Below, one piece after another: positions 45,401 through 54,220 of a stretch of 64,000 bases of DNA (within the stretch, counting starts at the first letter, position 1; the number at the start of each line of letters is the position of its first letter). The DNA lies in the NCBI GenBank assembly GCA_937883755.1, contig CAKZYA010000032.1, forward strand, positions 1-64,000, read 5' to 3'. This DNA is from an uncultured Flammeovirgaceae bacterium (GTDB lineage Bacteria > Bacteroidota > Bacteroidia > Cytophagales > Cyclobacteriaceae). The translations under genes and the position numbers were made by a program. Below the pieces are notes generated by a model. The model saw only the letters and a list, made by a program, of their open reading frames with translations, was not told the origin of the DNA and did not search any database.

Positions 45401-46094
45401 AGGAGCTTACGAGTTAGAATTAATAGCGATGAATGACATTGGTTGTTCAGATACTGCCCGTCAGATTATTGAGGTAGTAAATCCAACAATAGATGTAGCG
45501 GTAGGAGAATTACTACGCCTAGAGAATGATGATACTTCATCGCAGTTTGTATTATCAATAGAAAACCAGGGTACCCTGGCTGTATCGGACATGACAGTAC
45601 TAGTACAATTGGGTGATGTGGTAGCTCTCACCGAACAGGTTAATGAGATATTATTGCCAGGTCAACGCCTGAACTATCCTCTACAAGCTAATCTCACGGA
45701 TGTCCGCAACCAACGAACACCAGTGGAATACATTTGTGCATCGGTAAGTATAGATGGCGAAACAGGTAGTAATTTAAATGTCATTAGTGAATCAGATACA
45801 GCCGATAATCGCGCTTGCGTAGCCCTTTCAGCCCCATTGCTAGTAGAAACCCCTTTTCCCAACCCGGTAGGTGATGAAGTGGTAGTATCAGTACTGCTAG
45901 AAACTCCCCAGGCAGTACAACTACGGTTGATTAGCTCAATGGGCGAGTTACTTCTTTTCCAACAACTGCCCGATGCCCAGCAAGGGCTGAATACCGTAGT
46001 CCTGGATGTCTCCCAAACCCCAGCTGGAATTTATACGCTGGAGGTAACTGCAGTGGGGCAGACCGTTAGTCAGCGGGTGATTGTAAGACCTTAG
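42465..46094 (+). CDS. T9SS cargo with PKD domains, coupled to the glycan operon
   Basis: This 1209-residue protein has a signal peptide (about 1-24), a propeller-like region (about 60-370, repeats with 'GSSVSNEP' and 'FHFDFGSDV' type strands), several PKD domains ('FQWDFGDGSPSASGQEVTHQ', 'YEWDFGDGG', 'WNWDFGDD' and a more diverged one), and a CARDB-like segment (about 1010-1110). A T9SS type A sorting domain ends it ('PFPNPVGDEVVVSVLLETP' to 'QRVIVRP', about 1130-1209). PKD and sorting domains indicate a long, surface-exposed adhesin-like protein. Start ATG overlaps the preceding glycosyltransferase stop (ATGA), so it is translationally coupled to the polysaccharide genes. Confidence 0.9.
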   Translation: MNLNNVRVVLLCIFLIISTLEAICQCPSSDFLLSEDTICSNEGVQFTNNSLNAASYLWDFCTDDLLVGGEVNSSFSFNAFGRISSVRLLEEGESVAALSSRNNDKIALIVIEDSLNEVITSEQVNIISSVLFSGPEGIYLIKEENLWYGLVTNFSLGVLTRVEFGESLMNINPDFSEVQLPPGVVLSQASGVEIIKQGGNIVAVIANRGRNEIVRLNFGSSVSNEPVSGDVLTASGLSLPRTIRVVQECNMWHGFVLALGGDQIFHFDFGSDVLSTPTITKIAKSGSSLSVARDLSIVKEGNNYYGFAASSSSGSLFRISLGEDLNAIASAEIENIGNLGSLSNSLGFDIRRSKGKFIGFWVDTQLRSLKFESPCSASIPYSIDETPVNLNFSMPGSYPVSLIAYNNDKQVPSTKVDTFTVLSTASPIIDVERQEVCLSEPSTFSGNVISGTVSSFQWDFGDGSPSASGQEVTHQYTTPGTYEVTLEVESDDGCSNRLTKEVTIYEPPDPEFLLPAGVICTNGAIALNNLTDTKGADSLITYQWLVDGEMVSEEANPSIVFEEGGNKILRLAASIPGCTETFETTVNVIQGPTVNFALPPQLCAGEVIKLENQTSGDNITDYEWDFGDGGTLETLSSETVEYTFAEAGTYNIVLTANTSSGCANVATQTVTVFEQPKVGFTSDVACAGAATLFSDTTTAGSNANIIAWNWDFGDDSGTSEVRNPSYSYASPGTYTVSLTTQSSGGCAATSTQEVIVESPVSPEFTVSQVCPTEANPFLYQFEDNSTIVEGEIIVQRLWTINGENFTNDAVTYPFTEAGTYEVSLTAFASSGCNALLSKSVEVRALPEVRFEVATGCVGEAVTLVNQSGLNGWEAAQYTWDIASVGTVFETSPTVVFSEAGEFPITLTLETKTDCTFSWDSTITIQPAPLAAFEVAQLSGGSPLTISPTNLSTDYTQVQWHINEELVSEEIAPSFTLDEQGAYELELIAMNDIGCSDTARQIIEVVNPTIDVAVGELLRLENDDTSSQFVLSIENQGTLAVSDMTVLVQLGDVVALTEQVNEILLPGQRLNYPLQANLTDVRNQRTPVEYICASVSIDGETGSNLNVISESDTADNRACVALSAPLLVETPFPNPVGDEVVVSVLLETPQAVQLRLISSMGELLLFQQLPDAQQGLNTVVLDVSQTPAGIYTLEVTAVGQTVSQRVIVRP

Positions 46095-46245
46095 CGTTCA
46101 GGCGAGAATAGGGAAAATGAAATCAGGGCTTTTCCCAAGATTATTCTGATAAATTGGTAAAAACGTGGTGAAATTTACTGATACCTTCGGCGTTTGTTTA
46201 CTAATTAGCGTATATTTACTTGATTATTTTAAACAAGCGCAACCC

Positions 46246-46743
46246 ATGGCACATAATCTAAAACTTGATAAAATCGATCGTAAGATATTAGAAATATTAC
46301 AAAGCAACGCGAAAATAACCAATGCTCAGCTTTCCAAAGAAATTGGACTTTCTCCCGCTCCAACCTTAGAGCGAGTGAAAAAGTTAGAGACATTGGGAGT
46401 GATTGACAGTTACCACGCCAAGCTAAACACAGCTAAAATTGGTCTCGGCATCAGCACGTTTGTGATGATCAAACTTACTGGACACGATAAGGAAAGTATT
46501 CGCACCTTTATTGATGCGGTAAATCGAATTGAGGAAATTATTGAGTGCCATCACGTTACGGGGACTAGCGATTTTATTTTGCGAGTGATTGCCCAAGATA
46601 TTGCTTCTTACCAGCAGTTGATGCTCAATAAGGTAAATGAAATTACCGTAGTCGATAGTCTACAGTCATTAGTAATTTTATCGACTTTTAAGGATAGTAA
46701 GTCCCTCCCTATTCCTGAAGAGTCTGACCCGGTGAAAGTGTAG
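46246..46743 (+). CDS. Lrp/AsnC family transcriptional regulator
   Basis: From the ATG at 46246 the product is 165 residues; the longer frame from 46165 adds a hydrophobic stretch unlike the family. It has an N-terminal winged helix ('KLDKIDRKILEILQSNAKI', 'LSKEIGLSPAPTLERVKKLE') and a C-terminal RAM domain ('IECHHVTGTSDFILRVIAQD'). Such regulators bind amino acids and control metabolism or their own gene. It stands alone after the T9SS cargo, whose direction it shares. Confidence 0.95.
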   Translation: MAHNLKLDKIDRKILEILQSNAKITNAQLSKEIGLSPAPTLERVKKLETLGVIDSYHAKLNTAKIGLGISTFVMIKLTGHDKESIRTFIDAVNRIEEIIECHHVTGTSDFILRVIAQDIASYQQLMLNKVNEITVVDSLQSLVILSTFKDSKSLPIPEESDPVKV

Positions 46744-46832
46744 TTTACGGAAACCGAAGGCCGAACCCGGAGTCCGGAAGAGAGAAGGTTCAAGGGTTGA
46801 AGATAAAAAGTTTCCTAACTCCGATTATAATT
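46744..46832. repeat. Imperfect 'ACCGGAGTCCGG'-type palindrome
   Basis: 'CGGAAACCGAAGGCCGAACC' followed by 'CGGAGTCCGGAAGAGAGAAGG' (46748-46788) is partly complementary to 'TTTCCTAACTCCG' near 46811. It is the same kind as the palindromes around the CDF genes, and lies between the Lrp-like and phosphoribosyltransferase genes. Confidence 0.4.
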
Positions 46833-46899
46833 TAGCAAGAACCATTGAGCACTCGAACTAGTCACAATTCGTTCTTCGTTAATCCTCAATTACCTAGCC

Positions 46900-47421
46900 A
46901 TGACCGACACGCCCCGTTTGCTACTAGATTCCGAGCAGATCGCCCAAAAGGTAACCCGCATTGCTTACGAGATTTATGAGCGTAATTTTGAACAAGAAGC
47001 TATTGTTCTAGCCGGAGTAATAGACCGGGGCTATCACCTGGCTGAGCTCATCGCTAATGAGTTAGATAAGGTTAGCCACTTCTCACGTAAGGAAGGAACA
47101 CTGACGCTTGTGGAGGTGTCACTAGAGAAGTTTACCCAACAGCAAACCGAAACCATATTTAATGTGCCAATGACGGACTTTGACGGCAAAAGTATAGTGT
47201 TGGTAGATGATGTGCTAAATACTGGGCGAACCCTTGCCTATTGCCTTCCTTCTTTCTTGAAACGGCCAATTAGTAATTTAGAAATAGCCGTTTTGGTAAA
47301 TCGTAGTCATAGCCAGTTTCCGGTAATGGCAAACTATACTGGCTTGGAGTTAGCAACTACACTACAGGAGCACATTGAGGTAGTGTTTGAGTCAAACCGC
47401 AAGGGTGTTTATCTACGTTAG
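46900..47421 (+). CDS. PyrR-like phosphoribosyltransferase
   Basis: This 173-residue type I phosphoribosyltransferase has the PRPP motif 'VLVDDVLNTGRTL' and the N-terminal 'AIVLAGVIDRGYHLAELIA'. 'VLVNRSHSQFPVMANYTGLE' resembles the PyrR loop. PyrR proteins have uracil phosphoribosyltransferase activity and regulate pyrimidine genes in Firmicutes; the regulatory role in Bacteroidota is uncertain. No pyr gene is adjacent. A true uracil phosphoribosyltransferase gene lies at 60.4-61.1 kb. Confidence 0.8.
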   Translation: MTDTPRLLLDSEQIAQKVTRIAYEIYERNFEQEAIVLAGVIDRGYHLAELIANELDKVSHFSRKEGTLTLVEVSLEKFTQQQTETIFNVPMTDFDGKSIVLVDDVLNTGRTLAYCLPSFLKRPISNLEIAVLVNRSHSQFPVMANYTGLELATTLQEHIEVVFESNRKGVYLR

Positions 47422-47519
47422 ATAGCTTTCCTGAATTCACTTTTTTTGAGACCGGACTTGCATAACAATTAGTTTTCCACACTTTTTCTGTATTTTTTCT
47501 GTATCTAACAGATAAATAA

Positions 47520-47551
47520 TTGCATCCATTCAAAATATTCGCTTACTTTTG
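47520..47551 (+). promoter_or_regulatory. Bacteroidota-type promoter of the histidine kinase gene
   Basis: TTG (47520-47522), a 21-base spacer and TACTTTTG (47544-47551) match the -33/-7 consensus TTTG...TAnnTTTG. It predicts a transcript start near 47557 and a leader of about 35 bases to the ATG at 47593. Confidence 0.6.
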
Positions 47552-47592
47552 TGCTAAAATATCAGATGTCCCTTTTATAAAAGGGTAGTTCT

Positions 47593-49041
47593 ATGGAAAG
47601 CACTCATCCAAAACCTGTTAAACCTGAAAAAAAGCTGAACGCTGATGCAGAAGGTGCATTTGTTCAGAAGGTAGATGAGGGAAAAGGTTTGGAGTTGATA
47701 GCGCAGATGAAAGAAATCTATTGGCAGCCCGATCGTGCATTTGCTACGGTTATTATGCAGGAGGAAACATTTGAGCCACTTCGCTTACCTATTCACGCTG
47801 TTTATCAAGCGTTTGGTGAAGGGGAAGCCCAACTGCGTAAAATTGTTGATGTATTATTAACCGGGGGCGGAAAGCGGATTGAAGCAGCTATCTCAATAAG
47901 TGATGCCCCCCAAGATGAGGCTTCGGTAGCAGTTACAGCTGCAATCATAACAGAACCTAGCAATGATCAAGAGCCTATAATCACCTTAGATTTTTCTACT
48001 CAGTCTCAGCCCCCCAATTATCCACTGGAAAATGATCAAGAAATAATACCTTCGGGCTTTCTGGTAGTAGATGCTCAAACGGGAGCCATTGTGGAAGCTA
48101 ACGCTGAAGCACTGATGTTCTTAGGTATTACTGATGAGGAACCTGCTGATGCTCCCTGGCAGCGTACTCCCGAATGGCTTCAGTTTATACGAGAAGTGGT
48201 AGAGCAGAAAACACTTACCAACCGAATGCTGGAGGTATTACCCGACAAAACTTGGCTACTATTTTCAGCACAGTATACTCAAGGTAAAATCAATGCGATT
48301 GTTCAGGATGTTTCGTCTATCCAGCAAAAAGTTAAAAACCTAGAGCAGACCAACGCAGGCTTAGACAATTTTGTCTATCATGCTTCCCATGATTTACGAG
48401 CACCCTTACGTTCTATGAAAGGTTTGCTGGCGTTACTTCAGAACGAAACGAATGAGGCTGAACGTAATCGGTTTGTTGAACTTATTGAGGGCAGTATCAA
48501 GCGACTGGACGATTTTCTCGGAAATTTGCTGAGTATTTCTCGTTCTCGACGTACGGTACCCAGGCCTTTGGTGAAAATAAATTTCATGGTGGAAGTAGAG
48601 CAAACGATAAGTAACTTCTTTCATTTAGAAGATCACAAGAACCTGGAGATAAGCACCCGGGTTAGCCAGCCCTATCCATTTGTGTCGGATCTCATGCAAG
48701 TGCGGGTAATCTTGAACAATATTATCTCCAACGCTTTCAAATACCGTCGTTACGGAGTAAGTAAATCCCGGATCAAGGTGGAAATACAGGTGGGGAAAAA
48801 GCGGGCGAGTATCAAAATAGCTGATAACGGAATTGGAATGGCTGAAGAACACGTCCCCCATATTTTTGAAATGTTTTACCGGGCTACTGAACGTAGTGAT
48901 GGTTCTGGGTTAGGCTTGTATATTGTTCAAGAAACGGTAGAAAGGCTTCAAGGAAATATAGCAGTGTCTTCCCGTCCTAACCGTGGCACTACGTTTACCA
49001 TCACCCTTCCCAATCAGTATCTGTCAAATAAAAAGAAGTGA
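47593..49041 (+). CDS. PAS-domain sensor histidine kinase
   Basis: This 482-residue protein has an N-terminal region of unknown fold (about 1-145) and a PAS domain (about 152-245, 'GFLVVDAQTGAIVEANAEAL'). A HisKA dimerisation helix follows, with His266 in 'FVYHASHDLRAPLRS', then the HATPase domain: N-box around 'NNIISNAFKY', G1 'DNGIG' (411-415) and G2 'GSGLGLY' (437-443). No transmembrane helix is seen, so it is probably cytosolic. No response regulator gene is adjacent; it is an orphan kinase. A promoter lies just upstream. Confidence 0.92.
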   Translation: MESTHPKPVKPEKKLNADAEGAFVQKVDEGKGLELIAQMKEIYWQPDRAFATVIMQEETFEPLRLPIHAVYQAFGEGEAQLRKIVDVLLTGGGKRIEAAISISDAPQDEASVAVTAAIITEPSNDQEPIITLDFSTQSQPPNYPLENDQEIIPSGFLVVDAQTGAIVEANAEALMFLGITDEEPADAPWQRTPEWLQFIREVVEQKTLTNRMLEVLPDKTWLLFSAQYTQGKINAIVQDVSSIQQKVKNLEQTNAGLDNFVYHASHDLRAPLRSMKGLLALLQNETNEAERNRFVELIEGSIKRLDDFLGNLLSISRSRRTVPRPLVKINFMVEVEQTISNFFHLEDHKNLEISTRVSQPYPFVSDLMQVRVILNNIISNAFKYRRYGVSKSRIKVEIQVGKKRASIKIADNGIGMAEEHVPHIFEMFYRATERSDGSGLGLYIVQETVERLQGNIAVSSRPNRGTTFTITLPNQYLSNKKK

Positions 49042-49201
49042 TATAATTGCTTTTTAGCCTACACTGGCAGTAAAAAAGTAGTTTTTTTTGTTACTTCACT
49101 GTCAAGAAACCTTCGATTCTTTTAGTTATCAAAAGGCTTCTGATTAGGCAGTAATTGCTCTCACTGTTAAGAGTACGAGTCAGGTTAATAAATAAGCAAG
49201 T

Positions 49202-51928
49202 GTGTTACGGAACATCAGTATCATTCTGGGTGTACTCCTAGTAGTAGCGGGTGGAATATACGGTTACCGCGAGTACATAGCTGTATCGGAGTCACGTACT
49301 ATCGGGCAATTGGTAGCCGAAGAGTCTCTATGGATATATCATTCCCGCAATTTTTCGGAAGATTGGGCAAGGATGCAGGAAAGTCCGCTAGGTCGTCTAG
49401 TTGCTTCTATTCCTGACGTTCAAGCTTTTAAGCAAGGGCTGAAGGCTCTTGATAGTACAGCTCTATTACCTCTTCTCCGTAACCGTTCTTTGTACATTAG
49501 CTGTCAGGTAGTAGGTAACGATGATATTGGCTTCGCCTTTTATGTAGATATAGGAAACTCTAGTGCGCCTACCGATTGGAACAATCTGGTGGAGGGAATA
49601 AGAACTTCGCCGGAGTGGAAAATAGAAAACCAGCAGTACCAAGGCATGAATATTCAGGAATGGGTCTACCAGTCTCAGCCGATACGCTTTTCTTGGATAC
49701 TAATTGACAACTTCTTGGTAGGTAGTTTTACTCCCTTCTTGGTAGAGGATCAAATTCGGAGGTTAGAGCAGCCTGATCGTCCGTTATCATCGTGGCGAAA
49801 CATGATCACTCAAAGTGCTTTCTCTCAGCGTGACCAAGGAGATATTATCATCAACGGACAGCAGTTATCCCGTTTTTTCTCAGTATTTACTACTGACCAA
49901 AGCAATCAATCAACTTTCCTGACTCACTCTCTTGCCAATTGTCTTATGTTGGATTTATCCATTGAAAATGAGCAGTGGTTATTCAGCGGATTCAGTAAAG
50001 CCTCGTTGGGAAATCAATATTTGTCTACTTTTGACAATCAGTCGGCGGCTTCGTTTGGCATTAGTAATTATTTACCCAAACGAGCAGCGGCAGTCCGAGA
50101 GTGGACCTTTTCTGACGTTGACTCTTGGATGAATCAATACACAAGCTTCTTACTAGAGACGAAAGATAGCACCCGTTTTACCAAGCTACGTGAACGCTTT
50201 CAGAGAGAAACAGGAAGTTCAGTACCTGATTGGTTTTCTTGGGTGGGTAGTGAATTTGGAATAATTACTTTGGAAACTCGTTCGGGTAAGGAGTATGACC
50301 AACTTATCCTAATGGAGATTGCCGACGTAGCTGTTCTGGAACAGGCAATGGCTTCTATTGATCATGAATCATCAGCTTTTCAAGAAACCTATGCTGGGTA
50401 TACTTTACAAAGCCTAAATAATAGCGCATTACCAGACTTATTGCTTGCGAACTTTTCTTCGCGGCCTACCGAATATTTTTGGTACCATGATACTGATTAT
50501 TTAATCCTATCCAATAGCCTGAATGCCCTGAAGCGGTTAATTTCTGATCAGGTTACAGAAAATACCTGGGATAAATCTCCTGGCCAACTTCGATTTCTAG
50601 AGCGGTCGGTGAATCCGGCTAATGTAACGTTGCTGGTAGATATGCCTCACTATCAGGAACAGTGGGTTGAGCAGCTATCTTCCAAGTGGGTTAAATGGGC
50701 AAGTAGTCAAGAGCAAGAACTCAGTAAGCTCAATAAAATTGCGCTACAGTTTAGCACAATGGGAGATGAGTACTACACCAGTATGGTTATAACGTACCAA
50801 ACAGGAAATGAACAATCAGCGACCGATTTTACGACTGCTCAGCGCCAGCGGTTAGATACACTCATTTCCTCTAAGCCATTTGTAGTACGAGGTGCAGATC
50901 AAAAACTTAGGGTAATACTACAAGATCAGTGGAAGGTAGTTCATCTGCTGAATCTGGCTCAGCAAACTGTACAGTGGTCAGACTCAACTCAGGCTACTTT
51001 AGTAAGTGATGTCACACAAATAAATCTGCCCCAAAGTTCTTCGCCCAACTATATTTGGGCTACTGACTCGGCTTTGCATGTGGTTGATCAATCAGGTAAT
51101 AGTGTAGACGGCTATCCCTTCTATCTACTTCAGGATATACAAGTAGAGTATCTTTCAGTATTTGACTACGAGCAAGATGGCAATTACCGCTTTCTAGTGA
51201 CCGATCCTCAGGGGCAACTCTGGTTGTTTAACGCCGACCGAGATAACTTACCCGGATGGAACCCACTGTCGTTAACAGCTCCCTTAGCTGAGGCACCTAA
51301 ACACTTTCGAGTGCGAGGAAAAGACTGTATCGTGGCTTTGCTCAGAAACGGTCTGCTATACCTTTTAAACCGTAGGGGAGAACCGTATCCTGGTTTTCCA
51401 ATAGATTTAGATCAGACATGTGATAACCCTCTGTTTATTAAAACTGGAAACTCTTTTGCTGATAGCGAACTAACCACAATTACCGAGCGCGGAGAGCTGA
51501 TTTCTCTGAACTTAGAGGGCAAATTACTCAAACGGGAGCAATTACTCCGTCCTTCGCCTAATACCCATTTTATGTTATGTCCCGATCGGCTAGAAAAAAA
51601 TTATATCCTAATTCGTCAGGATGATCAGCGGCTGAGTATCTTAGATGAAAATGGCGAGGTCTGGTTTGAGCAGTCGTATTTTACTCCTGGGGGACTCGGG
51701 CGAGGTGAACTATCGGTGCAGTACTATAACTTTGAAACAGATCGTCAGGTGATTGCCATTACCGATAAAGTGCAGGAGTTTACATACTTGTTCAACCGAC
51801 AAGGGCAACTGTTTAATAACCGTCCTGTTGAAAGTAGTGGAGGTATCGCTTTGCTGTATTCCGAAGCCGGAAATACCTATCAACTGTACCGGGTGTATGA
51901 AGATGAGTTAGCTCTAATTACGTTTTAG
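49202..51928 (+). CDS. Membrane-anchored protein of unknown function with C-terminal propeller-like region
   Basis: This 908-residue protein starts at GTG 49202 and has a single N-terminal membrane helix (about 5-24). The middle (about 40-570) has no known motif but repeats beta/alpha patterns ('SLYISCQVVGNDDIGFAFY', 'LILMEIADVAVLEQAMASID'), reminiscent of DUF3352-type proteins. The C-terminal third (about 590-908) contains short 'DQSGNSVDGYPFYL' and 'NRRGEPYPGFPIDL' units like a beta-propeller. It would be periplasmic. Its stop is 3 bp from that of the convergent MeaB gene, so no terminator separates them. No family is claimed with confidence. Confidence 0.6.
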   Translation: MLRNISIILGVLLVVAGGIYGYREYIAVSESRTIGQLVAEESLWIYHSRNFSEDWARMQESPLGRLVASIPDVQAFKQGLKALDSTALLPLLRNRSLYISCQVVGNDDIGFAFYVDIGNSSAPTDWNNLVEGIRTSPEWKIENQQYQGMNIQEWVYQSQPIRFSWILIDNFLVGSFTPFLVEDQIRRLEQPDRPLSSWRNMITQSAFSQRDQGDIIINGQQLSRFFSVFTTDQSNQSTFLTHSLANCLMLDLSIENEQWLFSGFSKASLGNQYLSTFDNQSAASFGISNYLPKRAAAVREWTFSDVDSWMNQYTSFLLETKDSTRFTKLRERFQRETGSSVPDWFSWVGSEFGIITLETRSGKEYDQLILMEIADVAVLEQAMASIDHESSAFQETYAGYTLQSLNNSALPDLLLANFSSRPTEYFWYHDTDYLILSNSLNALKRLISDQVTENTWDKSPGQLRFLERSVNPANVTLLVDMPHYQEQWVEQLSSKWVKWASSQEQELSKLNKIALQFSTMGDEYYTSMVITYQTGNEQSATDFTTAQRQRLDTLISSKPFVVRGADQKLRVILQDQWKVVHLLNLAQQTVQWSDSTQATLVSDVTQINLPQSSSPNYIWATDSALHVVDQSGNSVDGYPFYLLQDIQVEYLSVFDYEQDGNYRFLVTDPQGQLWLFNADRDNLPGWNPLSLTAPLAEAPKHFRVRGKDCIVALLRNGLLYLLNRRGEPYPGFPIDLDQTCDNPLFIKTGNSFADSELTTITERGELISLNLEGKLLKREQLLRPSPNTHFMLCPDRLEKNYILIRQDDQRLSILDENGEVWFEQSYFTPGGLGRGELSVQYYNFETDRQVIAITDKVQEFTYLFNRQGQLFNNRPVESSGGIALLYSEAGNTYQLYRVYEDELALITF

Positions 51929-51931
51929 TGA

Positions 51932-52918
51932 CTAATAGCGATACATATTGAGTAGTTGCTCGGCACCCTCGCGGGCAGTAATTTTACTTTGTAATATGGC
52001 TTGCTCTACATGAGGAAGGGTTTTCCGAATCGCTGGCTGTTGAAAAAATTCCTGGGAAAGCTTCTGTTGTATCAGTTCCATCATCCAGCTCCGTTGCTGC
52101 TGTTGTCGTTGCTGCTGAAAGTATCCTGAAGCCTTTATATCAGTAATAAACTGCTGGATGTAGATCCAAATTTCTTGCAGGCCTTGATTGTTGAGGGCGG
52201 AGCAAGTTAATACCTCGGGAGAGGGTTTGCCCAGTACTGGCGGGAAAAGGTGCAGAGCATGTTGATAATTCTTTTGCGCCTGCTGGACTGCTTTCTCATT
52301 TCCACTGTCAGCTTTATTAATTGCAATAGTATCAGCCATTTCCATAATGCCTCGCTTCATGCCCTGAAGTTCATCGCCAGCCCCACTAATCATTAGTAAA
52401 AGAAAAAAATCGGTCATATGGCGAACTACTGTTTCTGACTGACCAACCCCTACTGTTTCAATAATAATAATATCGTAACTAGCTGCCTCACAAAGCAAAA
52501 TAGCTTCCCGGGTTTTTTGGGCTACGCCCCCTAAGTGATTACCCGTGGCACTGGGGCGAATGTATGCTTTGGGGTGCTGGCTTAACTGTTGCATTCGGGT
52601 CTTATCTCCCAGAATACTTCCTTTTGATTGCTGGCTGCTAGGATCCACACTAAGTACGGCTACTTTATGCCCCTCATCAATGAGTGTCATACCTAACTGG
52701 TCAATGAAAGTACTTTTTCCTACTCCGGGCACCCCAGTAACTCCTAGCCGTAGGGAGTACCCCGTGTGGGGAAGCAACAGGTTAATAATTTCCTGAGCTA
52801 GTTTTTGATTACCTTCTAATGAACTTTCGGCTAAAGTAATAGCTTGGCTTAACACAAATCGGTTACCCGATCGGATCTCGTCGGCATATTGATCAACGGA
52901 AAGTATTTTTCGCCTCAT
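51932..52918 (-). CDS. meaB: Methylmalonyl-CoA mutase-associated GTPase MeaB/ArgK
   Basis: This 328-residue SIMIBI GTPase has Walker A 'GVPGVGKST' (62-70), 'VLSVDPSSQQSKGSILGDKTRM' and 'IIETVGVGQSE', all MeaB hallmarks. It acts as chaperone for B12-dependent methylmalonyl-CoA mutase, guarding and reloading adenosylcobalamin. The mutase genes are not in the window. The C-terminal dimerisation helix is Gln-rich ('YFQQQRQQQQRSWMMEL'). It is convergent with the preceding membrane protein. Confidence 0.96.
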   Translation of the reverse strand: MRRKILSVDQYADEIRSGNRFVLSQAITLAESSLEGNQKLAQEIINLLLPHTGYSLRLGVTGVPGVGKSTFIDQLGMTLIDEGHKVAVLSVDPSSQQSKGSILGDKTRMQQLSQHPKAYIRPSATGNHLGGVAQKTREAILLCEAASYDIIIIETVGVGQSETVVRHMTDFFLLLMISGAGDELQGMKRGIMEMADTIAINKADSGNEKAVQQAQKNYQHALHLFPPVLGKPSPEVLTCSALNNQGLQEIWIYIQQFITDIKASGYFQQQRQQQQRSWMMELIQQKLSQEFFQQPAIRKTLPHVEQAILQSKITAREGAEQLLNMYRY

Positions 52919-53256
52919 TTTTTGACTAAGAAGTTACTATTTATAAGATAAATGAGAGAGAAACAGAAAGAATTTGTAAATTAATAACGGATATACCTCA
53001 CTAACATCTTCAAAAATTAAATATTATAGCTAATAGTGTTAGGCGGAGTCTGGATTATTTCAGAAAAAATTGAACTTTTAAAATAATATATTGATTCTAA
53101 CAGTAGAATATATCTATATTATTTTACTATACGTTATTATTTGATATTTTTGCTCATAAAGCAAAAATATTGACTTACATGATAGGTAACACTCGATAAT
53201 CACTGATGTGATACTATCTTTTTTACTTATCTATTATCTATTATTCAGGTTCGTCT
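52919..53256. other. 338-bp intergenic region, no gene seen
   Basis: Strongly AT-rich divergent region between the MeaB gene start and a secreted-protein gene, holding the promoters of both. No full TAnnTTTG element was found. Confidence 0.5.
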
Positions 53257-54153
53257 ATGAAAAATCTGCTATTCTTTTCCCTTTTCCCTTTTTTAAGTCT
53301 GACGTTAGTTTTTGGTCAGGATGTAAAGTTCACATTTAGTGTGCTTGCTTACGAAGGAGAAGTTTTTTATCGTACCAATACGGAGAAAGAATGGTCTCTA
53401 ATAGAAGTAGGGACAAAGTTAGATAAAGAAGACCTAGTAAAAATTGAAAAAGGAGGATACCTGGGTTTAGTCCACCAAAGTGGTAAAACTGTTCCGTTCA
53501 GTAAAGCAGGTACTTATGAGATTTCTCGGCTGCACCAACGGATGAATCTTGAACCTTCGGTTGTTGCCCAAAAGTACGCCGTATCTTATATTGAGTCCGT
53601 AGTTAATCCCGCTAATAATGCCAAAGAAACTACCCGCTCAGTTGAGAATAAAACACTTAAGATGTATTTACCTAATTCGGTAGATGTATTTAGCCCTGAA
53701 GTAGTGTTACGCTGGAAAGACCAAGAGGAGCTGACTGACGAGTATGAAGTAGTATTTAAGAATATGTTTGATGAGGTGCTAATGGTGATGGATGCTACTG
53801 ATACTAAACTCTGGCTGGATTTTGATCAGGAAGCCATTGCCTCAGAAAGGTTGTTAATTGTGAGTGTTCAGAAGAAACTGCACAAAGATATTCAATCGAG
53901 CAGCTACGGAATTAAGCACATGACTCCTGACGAGTCGGCGCAGATTGAACAAGAACTTAAGGAGCTAAAGTTGGTATTTGCTGGTGAGGAAAGTGCTTTG
54001 GATAAGTTGATTCTGGCTTCTTTCTATGAACAAAATAACCTACTGGCTGATGCCCTCACCTGTTACGAATATGCTATTGAACTTTCGCCCGAAATACAGG
54101 CGTTCCAAAATGCCTATGACCAATTCGTCTTCAGAAATGGCTTAGGGCTATAA
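53257..54153 (+). CDS. Secreted FecR-like domain protein
   Basis: This 298-residue protein has a signal peptide (about 1-20, ending VFGQ). Residues about 28-110 ('GEVFYRTNTEKEWSLIEVGT', 'DLVKIEKGGYLGLVHQSGK') resemble a periplasmic FecR domain. The middle is beta-rich, and the C-terminal 'SALDKLILASFYEQNNLLAD' and 'ALTCYEYAIELSPE' look like a TPR pair. It may sense or scaffold something at the envelope. No partner sigma/anti-sigma gene is seen nearby. A PAP2 gene follows after 67 bp. Confidence 0.65.
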   Translation: MKNLLFFSLFPFLSLTLVFGQDVKFTFSVLAYEGEVFYRTNTEKEWSLIEVGTKLDKEDLVKIEKGGYLGLVHQSGKTVPFSKAGTYEISRLHQRMNLEPSVVAQKYAVSYIESVVNPANNAKETTRSVENKTLKMYLPNSVDVFSPEVVLRWKDQEELTDEYEVVFKNMFDEVLMVMDATDTKLWLDFDQEAIASERLLIVSVQKKLHKDIQSSSYGIKHMTPDESAQIEQELKELKLVFAGEESALDKLILASFYEQNNLLADALTCYEYAIELSPEIQAFQNAYDQFVFRNGLGL

Positions 54154-54220
54154 TATCTTTAGCTACTCCCTTCATTTTCTTAATTCTAAGATATTACTTT
54201 GATCTAGCAAAGTTTTGCGT

